Positions 11,048 to 19,761 of a stretch of 64,000 bases of DNA are shown here, piece by piece. The stretch comes from Hahellaceae bacterium (lineage in GTDB: Bacteria; Pseudomonadota; Gammaproteobacteria; Pseudomonadales; Oleiphilaceae): contig JADGDV010000007.1 in NCBI GenBank assembly GCA_016744695.1, positions 1 to 64,000 of the forward strand. The letters are read 5' to 3'. Position numbers and translations under genes: made by a program. The stretch's first letter is position 1, and each line of letters opens with the position of its first letter. A model generated the notes under the pieces. That model made no database searches, was not told the origin of the DNA, and was given only the letters and a program-made list of their open reading frames with translations.

Positions 11048-13198
11048 CTAGTCATATCTGCGCTTAAATGGAGGAAGTGAATCCAGTATCATTTTTCCAT
11101 AACGACGAGAGCTTAATCGACTATCAAATAAAGCCACCTGCCCATAGTCCGTCTCTGTTCTTAATAATCGTCCACATGCTTGTATTAACTTAGTAGAGGC
11201 ATCTGGAACAGAGGTTTCCATGAACGGATTCCCTCCTCTAGATTCAATCCACTCACTCAAACCTGCTTCGATGGGGTCATTAGGAACCGCAAATGGAATT
11301 TTGGCAATGAGGACATTGGTTAAATAGTCTCCAGGTAAGTCGATTCCTTCAGAGAAAGAAGCAAGACCAAATATTGTGCTCTGCTCTCCCTCATCAATTT
11401 TTCTTTTATGCTCACGGATTACTTCTTGCTTGCTCATTTCATCCTGAGTCATTATGGTATTTCTGAAGTCGGCTTCTAAACCATCCAATACATCATTCAT
11501 CTGCTTACGAGAACTAAATAATACCAGCGAGCCTTTTTGCCCCTCAACAAAGTGCGGCAATATTTCTATAATTTCCTCAGTATGCGCTGCACTATTGCTA
11601 GGGTCAGACTTCATTTTAGGCAGTCTTAATTCTGCTACTTCACTGTACTTAAAGGGGCTATTCACCTGTAAACAGGCGCTTTCATCAGGTAAACCTGATT
11701 TATTAATGAGGCGATTGAAATTACCGAGGGATGTTAACGTTGCAGACGTCAACAATGCGCCATAGCATTGACTCCACAGTCGACTATAAAGAAGACTATC
11801 TGCCATCAAGGGGCTTCCAAACATTTCAATATCTTCGTAATTATCAAATACTTTTTTTACTAACCATCGTGCAGAGGGTGGCTGACCTTTAATATCATCA
11901 CTTGAAAAGAACAACCACAACTCCTGGTAACTCTGCGCTCTATTTAATAATGACCCCATAACAGGAAACCAGCGCTCTCCGTCTTCTTTATCTAAACTTG
12001 AATCTGGCTTTTCATCTATTGAACGAATAATATCGTTATTAATCTCATCAATCAGTCGAGAGAGTGAAATAAATAGCTTTTTAAGTTCCGTGCAACTGGG
12101 TCTAAATTCATCTGGGACTATGCCCTCTGTAAAGCGATAAACAACTTGCGCATCCCTCCCTTGAGGAGAGAATCGATCATTACCAGCATCCCAGTCGAGT
12201 GATTGGTCAAACTGTTCATACATAGCCTCAATTTGAATATGAATAGGCTTTGTGATGTCAGTTATCTCTTCAACCGCCGTCTTTATTCGTGAAGAAGGCT
12301 TAATATAAGGAAGCAGCTCTGCTACTACCTTTGTTAACTGCTTCAACCAATTCTGACAGCCTTTTAAAGGGCTATGTACTGCAAAATGTCCTAATGCTTT
12401 ATCTGCTAAGTGATGCGCTTCATCAAACACATAAATGGTTTCGTCTTGAGCTGGTAAAACTACACCACCGCCCAAAGAAAGGTCAGCAAGAACCAAGTCA
12501 TGATTAGCCACTATCACGTCAGCATCTTCTAATAATTTTCTTGACTCATAATAACTACAACTATGAAAATAACTACAGCGCCGATTAGAGCATTGCTGGT
12601 TATCTGTTGTAATTAAGCTCCAGGTTTTATGCTCAATATTGTCAGGCCACTTATCTCGATCTCCATCCCATTGCTGATTTGCGTAGGCTGACAGCATTGT
12701 TTGAAAGAGGGGTTTATCATCAGCAGAACCTAAGCCGTTCTCTATCATAAACAAAGGCAAACTATCTTGGGAATTTTCGCCCTCAGCTAACTGAGCATCC
12801 AATTTGCTTAAACATAGGTATCGCCCTCGACCTTTAGCCAGGGCAAACTTAAATTTAAGCCCACTGTTTTTAACAACATCAGGTAAATCTTTAGCTACGA
12901 TTTGTTCTTGCAAGGCGGTTGTTGCCGTCGATATTACAAGCTTCTTTTGATGGTGAAGTGCTAAAGGAATGGCAGATATACAATAAGCGAGAGTCTTACC
13001 TGTGCCTGTACCTGCTTCTACGACACAAACTTTATGTTTTGATTTTCTGGTTCCATTTGAATCTGAATCAATTTCACCCAAATATCGTGCAAACTCAGCA
13101 ATCATCTGGCGCTGCCCATAACGAGAATTATAATCTTTATTGGACAAAAATTTTGAATATGCAGATTGGATATCTGTTTTTAACTGATCAGTTAGCAT
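11048..13198 (-). CDS. dinG: ATP-dependent DNA helicase DinG
   Basis: A 716-residue XPD-like superfamily 2 helicase, the same length as E. coli DinG. DinG unwinds DNA 5' to 3', including R-loops, and helps forks pass transcription units. Walker A EAGTGTGKT is at about 61-69 and the DEAH box (VFDEAHHLADKA) at about 255. Between them is the 4Fe-4S cysteine set: a Cys in YLCLSK, then CSNRRC and C in FHSCSYY. The C-terminal helicase motif VI is visible as QACGRLLRTETD. The gene stands alone, with a spacer of about 57 bases before gspB. Confidence 0.88.
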   Translation of the reverse strand: MLTDQLKTDIQSAYSKFLSNKDYNSRYGQRQMIAEFARYLGEIDSDSNGTRKSKHKVCVVEAGTGTGKTLAYCISAIPLALHHQKKLVISTATTALQEQIVAKDLPDVVKNSGLKFKFALAKGRGRYLCLSKLDAQLAEGENSQDSLPLFMIENGLGSADDKPLFQTMLSAYANQQWDGDRDKWPDNIEHKTWSLITTDNQQCSNRRCSYFHSCSYYESRKLLEDADVIVANHDLVLADLSLGGGVVLPAQDETIYVFDEAHHLADKALGHFAVHSPLKGCQNWLKQLTKVVAELLPYIKPSSRIKTAVEEITDITKPIHIQIEAMYEQFDQSLDWDAGNDRFSPQGRDAQVVYRFTEGIVPDEFRPSCTELKKLFISLSRLIDEINNDIIRSIDEKPDSSLDKEDGERWFPVMGSLLNRAQSYQELWLFFSSDDIKGQPPSARWLVKKVFDNYEDIEMFGSPLMADSLLYSRLWSQCYGALLTSATLTSLGNFNRLINKSGLPDESACLQVNSPFKYSEVAELRLPKMKSDPSNSAAHTEEIIEILPHFVEGQKGSLVLFSSRKQMNDVLDGLEADFRNTIMTQDEMSKQEVIREHKRKIDEGEQSTIFGLASFSEGIDLPGDYLTNVLIAKIPFAVPNDPIEAGLSEWIESRGGNPFMETSVPDASTKLIQACGRLLRTETDYGQVALFDSRLSSRRYGKMILDSLPPFKRRYD

Positions 13199-13255
13199 GG
13201 GTCTTCAACATTAAATGAGGGAACGTAATAAGTAAAAATCATTACTTTATAGATG

Positions 13256-14065
13256 TTATCTAGGTGATTGCCAGTCTCTTAACACACCGACATTAAAGGC
13301 TTCGTCATCCAATGAAAGAACAACACCCTCTTCTGTAATTTGTACCACCTTTAAACCAGAAAAAACCTGCCCTTCTCTTAAATAGACGTTATTGATCATC
13401 ACTCTTCGAGAAGAAGGGGTGTCTGTAAAAATATGACTATTAAACATCAGGTCAGGGATTCGTCTTTGGAAAGATTGAGGGAAATCTGAAACATGCTTAA
13501 CTGAAGATAGATCAGGTTCATCTACAATCACCTCTTCACTTATATCATCATAGACAGGACCAGCATAAGGCCTTGCCCCACTTTTTGGCGTGATTATCAT
13601 TGGCTCTTCAATAACGGCTACCGATGGAGTGATTAACTCAGGTTCTGTAGACTTATATTCTAAACGGGTAGCCTTAGACAGTGTAGTTTTTGGTACAGCA
13701 TATTCAGGCGATATTATGGCCTCATCAGGATATATAACAGGGTCAACTCGCATCTTGTTTTGTTGATGTACAATTACAGGCTCAACATCTTGATCATAAG
13801 CAACAGGTGCATTACTTTCTTCTATATAACGTTGTGATACATCATCACTCACATCACCACTGTGACTATCACCCACATCAGCACTCAGCAACCAGTAGGC
13901 AATAAAAAGCATATTAAACAAAAGAAGTGCAGCAATGACCCAGGGCCACATAACTGATTTATGAGCAGAAGAATGAATTAAGGTTGAGCCTCCCCCTAAA
14001 CTAGGCACTTGACCTTGGTGTCTTTCTTCTTCTGATTTTTTAAGCGCATCTAATATGTAAGACAT
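13256..14065 (-). CDS. gspB: General secretion pathway protein B (GspB/ExeB-like)
   Basis: A 269-residue inner-membrane protein. The N-terminus MSYILDALKKSEEERHQGQ is the standard opening of GspB/ExeB. One membrane segment (about 38-59, VMWPWVIAALLLFNMLFIAYWLL) follows, then a long acidic, Pro-rich periplasmic linker. The C-terminal GspB domain (about 210-265) has V.INN.YLREGQ and ends GV..DW. With GspA it forms the complex that inserts the type II secretion secretin through peptidoglycan. It lies 70 bases downstream of gspA on the same strand. Other type II secretion genes are not in this window. Confidence 0.85.
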   Translation of the reverse strand: MSYILDALKKSEEERHQGQVPSLGGGSTLIHSSAHKSVMWPWVIAALLLFNMLFIAYWLLSADVGDSHSGDVSDDVSQRYIEESNAPVAYDQDVEPVIVHQQNKMRVDPVIYPDEAIISPEYAVPKTTLSKATRLEYKSTEPELITPSVAVIEEPMIITPKSGARPYAGPVYDDISEEVIVDEPDLSSVKHVSDFPQSFQRRIPDLMFNSHIFTDTPSSRRVMINNVYLREGQVFSGLKVVQITEEGVVLSLDDEAFNVGVLRDWQSPR

Positions 14066-14135
14066 TTACAATTCTCGGTAATAACCTGATTTTTTCATTA
14101 AACAAAGTAGCTTTAGATTTAATAGTTTTATTTAA

Positions 14136-15872
14136 CTAAGATCTAGGGGTGCCTGTTAAGCTGCTTTCTTTTTGCAATATAGGAACATTAGGGTTAATGA
14201 AATTATTAAGATAGATCAATGTTAGTGCGCCTGCGATTCCATCAGGTTTTAAGCCAACTTCTTTTTGAAACCAAATAATATTATCTTTGGTAGATATATT
14301 GTTACTTCGCTCAACACGTCCAGAATTGCCCGACATTTTAGCTTGAGTTTCCTTTACTTGACCCAGATGACTATTAAGCCATTTATCAGGATCATCCTCT
14401 ACGCCAGGTTTGATCACCCTTGATTCGTAGGGTGGTAACTGCCAAATAACGGAGTAATCACCATACCATTGCCGATCAATCGCTTCTAATGAGGTCCAGA
14501 TAGTTTTATTGCCTAGTGATATTTTTGCATAATCGCCCTCAAGGGCTAATAAGCTAATAAAAAAATCCTGTCCTTTATTGTTAGATAATTTAAGCACCGC
14601 AGGTCTATTGATGTTCAACAAACTTCTCCAGTTTCCTTGTTTATGCAAACAACGAAGACCTTCTAACTCTGCAAACTCACATGCAAATTTATGCTTATCG
14701 CGACTATAAGTTACGCCCCACGATTTAAGAACGTAGGTATAAGCAAATAATTTACTGTTAAAAGGGGGAGGCGTATATTCTAAAGAGGATAGATATTTTC
14801 GACCATAAAGTGCTTTAGGGTCTACTAATTCGGAACTTACCGTACCCGTACTGGGTTTAACCTCTTCGCTAATAACAGAGTGATTAGACGCAGGCACTTC
14901 AGATACGTTTTTTTCTATACTCTGGACTACGGGAATATTTTCAGGCTCTGCTTTCTTGCCTAAATTCAAATTAGATATTAATAAAATTAACAAAGCACCA
15001 AACACGAGACCAATACCAGCACCACTAATAACCCATGTAGGCAATGTTAAAGCATGCGCCCTTTTCTCTTCGCCCCGTATCTCTTTATATGCTCCTTTAA
15101 TATTAACAGCATTAACATCAGTAGCGCTTTGCGAGTAAGCGCCAAGTAGGGCTCTATCGCATATTAAGTTGATCAGCCTAGGGATACCGCCGCTTTTTCT
15201 GTATAGCATGTTAATCGCACCAGGTTTAAATAAAACCTGTTTTTGGCCTGCTACTCCCAGTCTATAACGTATATAAGCCTTCACTTCTTCTTTATTTAAG
15301 GCTTTTAAATGGTAACGAGCCGTTATTCTTTGCGCTAGTTGACGCAACTCTTGCTTAGCAAGAAGCTCTTGTAACTCTGGCTGTCCTAGTAAGATTATTT
15401 GAAGTAGTTTTTTTTCTGAAGTTTCAAGGTTTGTGAGTAATCGAAGCTGTTCAAGAACATCTACCCTTAAATTTTGAGCCTCATCAATCACCAATACCGT
15501 ATGATGCCCTTCAGAGTGAGCTTTCAGAAGATAGTTACTAATAAGGTCATTATAAATTTTGATTGATGAGTTAGGTGGGTAAGCGACTCCAAACTCATCA
15601 CAAATGTTGGCAAGTAACTCTCTAGCCGACAGCTTAGGGTTAACGATGAAGGCTACATCTGTATTTTCGGGTACTTGCTGCAAAAAACAACGACAAATAG
15701 TTGTCTTACCTGTACCGACTTCACCAGTAAGTACAACAAAACCACCCTGCCCTGAAACCCCATATAATAAATGAGCCAAGGCCTCTTTATGGCGCTCGCT
15801 CATATAAAGGTATCGGGGGTCTGGTGCAATTGAAAAGGGCAGTTCTTTAAGACCAAAGTAATCGCGGTACAT
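14136..15872 (-). CDS. gspA: General secretion pathway ATPase A (GspA/ExeA-like)
   Basis: A 578-residue AAA ATPase with a membrane segment and a periplasmic part. The N-terminus MYRDYFGLKELPFSIAPDPR and Walker A TGEVGTGKTTICR (about 48-60) are diagnostic of ExeA. Walker B is VLVIDEAQNL (about 123). A transmembrane helix lies at about 281-302. The periplasmic part ends in a peptidoglycan-binding domain 1-like segment (IIWFQKEVGLKPDGIAG, about 535-551). In Aeromonas, ExeA/ExeB use ATP and peptidoglycan binding to assemble the ExeD secretin. It forms a two-gene unit with gspB. Confidence 0.88.
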   Translation of the reverse strand: MYRDYFGLKELPFSIAPDPRYLYMSERHKEALAHLLYGVSGQGGFVVLTGEVGTGKTTICRCFLQQVPENTDVAFIVNPKLSARELLANICDEFGVAYPPNSSIKIYNDLISNYLLKAHSEGHHTVLVIDEAQNLRVDVLEQLRLLTNLETSEKKLLQIILLGQPELQELLAKQELRQLAQRITARYHLKALNKEEVKAYIRYRLGVAGQKQVLFKPGAINMLYRKSGGIPRLINLICDRALLGAYSQSATDVNAVNIKGAYKEIRGEEKRAHALTLPTWVISGAGIGLVFGALLILLISNLNLGKKAEPENIPVVQSIEKNVSEVPASNHSVISEEVKPSTGTVSSELVDPKALYGRKYLSSLEYTPPPFNSKLFAYTYVLKSWGVTYSRDKHKFACEFAELEGLRCLHKQGNWRSLLNINRPAVLKLSNNKGQDFFISLLALEGDYAKISLGNKTIWTSLEAIDRQWYGDYSVIWQLPPYESRVIKPGVEDDPDKWLNSHLGQVKETQAKMSGNSGRVERSNNISTKDNIIWFQKEVGLKPDGIAGALTLIYLNNFINPNVPILQKESSLTGTPRS

Positions 15873-16020
15873 AGACTCTCTAAGATGCTATAAGCTAAAA
15901 TATACAGGTAGGTTACCCATTATTGTAAGCCATAATAGCGGTCTGGAGAGTTAAAGAAAACTCTCTTTTACTATGATTCATACTATTGGGCTTTTTACAC
16001 CCGCATTAACTGACTAGCAC

Positions 16021-17490
16021 TTACCCAATAACTCTAAGTTCAGCCGTTGAACGGCTATTTTTAATCTTTAATCGATCGATACATTTCTCAAGTGTTTGAC
16101 TAATCTTGGCGTGTGTTCGAATCATTGCTATTTTTGGCCATGTTGCCCTCTCCCCTTCTAATATCAATTCTTTTACAAATTCGGGCGAAGGGTTACTTAA
16201 TATATTCATGTAGTGTCGTAGGCTATAGCGTGGAGCTACGGTCACATCTCCATTGTAATTTTGAGCCATAATAGAATACATATGACCTGAAACCTGCCTG
16301 AATAATTCGATATCGACATTGTTACGCAAATAGTCAAATGCAGCTTTACCATGGAATTGCATTTCAGACTTCAGCACCCTAGCAGGTAGCGATAAAAGCC
16401 CCTTTTTTATCATCTTTTCATTCATATTTAAAAATGGGACGATATGGGGGTTAGTCTGGCTAACAATTGAAAAATTAACATCATAAAGATGCATTAGACG
16501 TTCAATTGGAAGGTCGCTTACCACGGAGCCATCCACCCAGCGAAGTTTGGGCATATAAGGCACCAAGTCTCCACTTGAATTTTTCTTCTTAAGCTCTACA
16601 GGAGGAAATATTCCAGGAACCGCACATGATGCTAAACTGGCACTCCAAACAGATAAATATGGTGAGGTAAAACCGCTCAACAGACGTTCTTTTTGATGTT
16701 GATGCACAGGTGAAACTGTAATATTAATACTTCGCCCTGTTCTTTCATAAGCCTCCTGAAAAGAATACTCACCAATATTTTTTCGAAGACAATTCTCTAA
16801 CTGCTGCTGATCCATTAAGCCGTCTCCCTTGAGACCACTCATTATTCCATTCCATTTCCAAGCTTTAAGATTATGACGGTTTGGATCGAGCATTTCTGGC
16901 AATTCTGCATCAGTATGCGTACCTAGCATGGCTGCCATTATTGACCCTACACTTGAGCCTGCAATAACCTGAGGTAAAACATCGCGCTCCCAAAGTGCTT
17001 TAATCACACCTATATGAAACATCCCTAATGATGCTCCACCACTTAGTAGTAATGAAGGTCGGCCATAACTCAGCAAGGTATCTTTAAAAAAATCTAGCTT
17101 TTTCTTGGGCGTTAGTTCTTTTATATTAGTATCGCAAATATAATTTAACGACTCACAAACCTGATTTACATACTCTTCAATAAGATGTTTTGTTCCGATA
17201 TTACTTCGATTATAAAGCTGATAGTTCCCCATATTACCCAAGTCATGATGCAAACCTTCTCGTAAAGAGCGAATCATCATGTCATGGTCTTTTTTCTGAC
17301 TCCATTCTCTTAGGTGAGTAAGGCGGTCATAGACTAAGTCATAATTGTACAAGTCAGATACAAAAGCTTCTTTCCATTCAACATTACGATCAAGATAATC
17401 TAACTCCAAGCCAGCATCTCTCCAGGAGTCATAATCCTGAGCGCTTTCCATTAGTTTCTTGTATTTTTTTCTTTTATTAATCATAAACAC
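16021..17490 (-). CDS. Patatin-like phospholipase with DUF3336 N-terminus
   Basis: A 489-residue serine lipid hydrolase. Residues about 1-130 form the DUF3336 region usual in this subfamily. The patatin core has the oxyanion-hole motif GGASLGMFHIG (about 156-166), the nucleophile elbow GSSVGS (about 184-189) and the catalytic Asp in VDGS (about 322), so the Ser-Asp dyad is intact. It should release fatty acids from phospholipids or triacylglycerols. The frame begins with GTG at 17490; ATG at 17484 is an equally good start and neither has a strong ribosome-binding site. It is on the same strand as mlaA, another lipid-related gene, but 185 bases separate them. Confidence 0.82.
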   Translation of the reverse strand: MFMINKRKKYKKLMESAQDYDSWRDAGLELDYLDRNVEWKEAFVSDLYNYDLVYDRLTHLREWSQKKDHDMMIRSLREGLHHDLGNMGNYQLYNRSNIGTKHLIEEYVNQVCESLNYICDTNIKELTPKKKLDFFKDTLLSYGRPSLLLSGGASLGMFHIGVIKALWERDVLPQVIAGSSVGSIMAAMLGTHTDAELPEMLDPNRHNLKAWKWNGIMSGLKGDGLMDQQQLENCLRKNIGEYSFQEAYERTGRSINITVSPVHQHQKERLLSGFTSPYLSVWSASLASCAVPGIFPPVELKKKNSSGDLVPYMPKLRWVDGSVVSDLPIERLMHLYDVNFSIVSQTNPHIVPFLNMNEKMIKKGLLSLPARVLKSEMQFHGKAAFDYLRNNVDIELFRQVSGHMYSIMAQNYNGDVTVAPRYSLRHYMNILSNPSPEFVKELILEGERATWPKIAMIRTHAKISQTLEKCIDRLKIKNSRSTAELRVIG

Positions 17491-17617
17491 TGCACAATAA
17501 GTTTCATAAGGGAGTTATTCGCTTATATTAACTATAGGCAGAGTTGAAGGTTTTTGCTGTTAACAAATGTAACGAGAAAAGAAGAGGTGGTAAATTTGTA
17601 CATCAAACTCAAAAGGA

Positions 17618-17639
17618 GGTGCGCATAGCACACCGTACA
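17618..17639. repeat. Solitary half of REP-like repeat family B
   Basis: The sequence GGTGCGCATAGCACACCGTA matches, with two mismatches, the right arm of the inverted repeat at 41256-41277. Here it occurs alone in the 185-base spacer between mlaA and the patatin gene. The match to a second locus marks it as a dispersed repeat and not part of either gene. Confidence 0.65.
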
Positions 17640-17675
17640 ATAGATATTTTCTTAAGCTAAGCGTAGAGTGGCTAA

Positions 17676-18455
17676 TTAGAAGTCATCAAAGTCGTCGAAA
17701 TCTTCACCCGCAAACGGATCATCTACTTCCCCGTCGTTGATTAAAAAATCTCGATGCTGAATATAAGCGTTTCGGATAAACGTATACTTGTCGCCCATTA
17801 TAAGGTTTTCTGATGCGAGTAGATCACCCCGGACATCAACTAACCATATCGCCTTCTTGGCCACAAATAAGCTAAATTCATCTGACATGTAATATTGAGG
17901 ATCAAGGAATATATCAACTACCATCCCGCTACCGTCACGTATGCTGGAAGGTCCGAGAAAAGGCAACATTATATAAGGTCCTGAACCAACGCCCCATACC
18001 GCTAATGTTTGCCCGAAATCTTCTTTTGTCTTTTTTAAACCAAACTCTGTAGAAACATCAAAAAAACCAAGCAAACCAAAGGTTGTATTGAACATTACAC
18101 GGGTTGTGAGCTCAGCAGCCTGCCCGCCCTTAGCTTGAAAAAGAGAATTACTAATACTAATAACATCACCGATATTACCGAAGAAGTTAGTGATTCCTTT
18201 ATCGATAATAAGGGGGGTTATTTTTTTATAGCCCACGGCAACAGGCCGCAATAAGTATTCATCCATGGTTTCATTAAATGAATAAATCGAGCGATTAAAA
18301 CCTTCCCACGGGTCTATATCTTCATACTCGTTATACATTGCATCAGTAGACGCAGAATCATCGACGTTTGCCTGCGACGCGAATGATAATGTCATCATTG
18401 GAATACATGAAAGCAATAGAAAACATCTAATTGCCCGGTTGATCATAATTTTCAT
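17676..18455 (-). CDS. mlaA: MlaA/VacJ outer-membrane phospholipid-trafficking protein
   Basis: A 259-residue MlaA homologue. In the Mla pathway MlaA sits in the outer membrane with porins and removes phospholipids from the outer leaflet, passing them to MlaC. Family signatures are DPWEGFNRSIYSFNE (about 48-62), FFGNIGD (about 90) and FGQTLAVWGVGSGPYIMLPF (about 147-166). The signal peptide has an LLSC stretch near residue 16 that could serve as a lipobox, but an alternative cleavage after SFA is also possible. The C-terminus is acidic (repeated DDFDDF). The other mla genes are not in this window. Confidence 0.88.
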   Translation of the reverse strand: MKIMINRAIRCFLLLSCIPMMTLSFASQANVDDSASTDAMYNEYEDIDPWEGFNRSIYSFNETMDEYLLRPVAVGYKKITPLIIDKGITNFFGNIGDVISISNSLFQAKGGQAAELTTRVMFNTTFGLLGFFDVSTEFGLKKTKEDFGQTLAVWGVGSGPYIMLPFLGPSSIRDGSGMVVDIFLDPQYYMSDEFSLFVAKKAIWLVDVRGDLLASENLIMGDKYTFIRNAYIQHRDFLINDGEVDDPFAGEDFDDFDDF

Positions 18456-18523
18456 CCTTAAATACTTACTCTCTGAACTCTGCTCATGTTGAATTTAAAA
18501 TAATGAACTTATTATTTGTATGT

Positions 18524-19645
18524 CTAGCATTTACGTATTAAAACACTTCCGACTGAATAGCCTGCACCAAACGAACAAATTACACCTAGCTCACCTTTGT
18601 TAAAGTCTTCTTTGTGTTTATGAAACGCAATTATTGATCCTGCAGAACTAGTATTTGCATACTCATCAAGAATAACAGGTGCTTCGCTTTCCTCAGCGGC
18701 ACGGCCTAACACTTTCTTGGAAATGAGTTTATTCATACTTAGGTTCGCCTGATGCAACCACATTCTTTTCAATTGATCAGAGCTTAAATCGTTCTCTTTC
18801 AGATGCTCAGATATAATCTGTGCAACCATAGGAACCACTTCTTTAAATACTTTTCTACCCTGTTGAACAAACAGTTTATCTACGTTGTTTTGTCCTGATT
18901 CATCACAACGATTTAGAAAACCAAAGTTATTCCTAATATTATTAGAAAACACGGTTTTTAATTTAGCACCGACAACTTCATATACATGGTCACTCGTAGC
19001 CTGATCCATCCGTTCGACAACAATAGCGGTACATGCATCACCAAATATAAAGTGGCTGTCACGATCTCTGAAATTCAAATGGCCTGTGCAAATTTCAGGA
19101 CTTATAACCAATACACCACGAGCAGAACCATTTTCAACCGCATTAATCGCCGCTTGTAAACCAAATGTAGCGGACGAGCATGCTACATTCATATCATACG
19201 CAAAACCGTCAATCCCTAGCTGTCCTTGTACTTCTACAGAGAGTGCAGGATAGGCTCTAGGCATATTCGAACAAGCAATGATCACGGCATCAATATCGGC
19301 AACTGTTTTACCCGCTTGAGCTAAAGCATCTTTCGCTGCAGCAACCGCCATGTCACACTGAATACTAGCCTCATCATTGCTGCGCTCTTCAATAAGCGGA
19401 GCCATTCTTTCTGGGTCAAGAATGCCTGTTTTATTAACAACATGCCTACTTTTAATCCCTGATGCTTTCTCTATAAACTCAGCGGATGACGCTTGTAAAG
19501 GTTCAATTATTCCGTCAGAAATAGCGGTAGAGTTCAACTCGTTATACGTTGCAACATACTGATTAAATGCCTCAACAAGCTCATCATTAGAAATAGTTTC
19601 TGGTGGGGTATAAAGCCCGGTACCACTAATTGCCGCCTTAATCAC
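18524..19645 (-). CDS. Beta-ketoacyl-ACP synthase III (KAS III), PA3286-like
   Basis: A 373-residue thiolase-fold condensing enzyme, longer than the canonical FabH (about 317) and the same length as the Pseudomonas PA3286-type enzyme that condenses malonyl-ACP with acyl-CoA from beta-oxidation. The catalytic triad is visible: Cys in NVACSSATFG (about 155), His in WLHQANLS (about 295) and Asn in YANTSSAGS (about 331). The long N-terminal insertion with QASSAEFIEKASGIKSRHVV is typical of this group. It lies 68 bases upstream of mlaA on the same strand; both concern lipids, but co-transcription is not certain. Confidence 0.85.
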   Translation of the reverse strand: MIKAAISGTGLYTPPETISNDELVEAFNQYVATYNELNSTAISDGIIEPLQASSAEFIEKASGIKSRHVVNKTGILDPERMAPLIEERSNDEASIQCDMAVAAAKDALAQAGKTVADIDAVIIACSNMPRAYPALSVEVQGQLGIDGFAYDMNVACSSATFGLQAAINAVENGSARGVLVISPEICTGHLNFRDRDSHFIFGDACTAIVVERMDQATSDHVYEVVGAKLKTVFSNNIRNNFGFLNRCDESGQNNVDKLFVQQGRKVFKEVVPMVAQIISEHLKENDLSSDQLKRMWLHQANLSMNKLISKKVLGRAAEESEAPVILDEYANTSSAGSIIAFHKHKEDFNKGELGVICSFGAGYSVGSVLIRKC

Positions 19646-19761
19646 TTAATATCCCCGCATTCATAATAATTTAACAAAAAAAGAGAAATAATATCATAAA
19701 ATCATATCTATAGGCGCATAAACTATAGTCGAATAAACCAACAACCCACTCTCTGAAAATC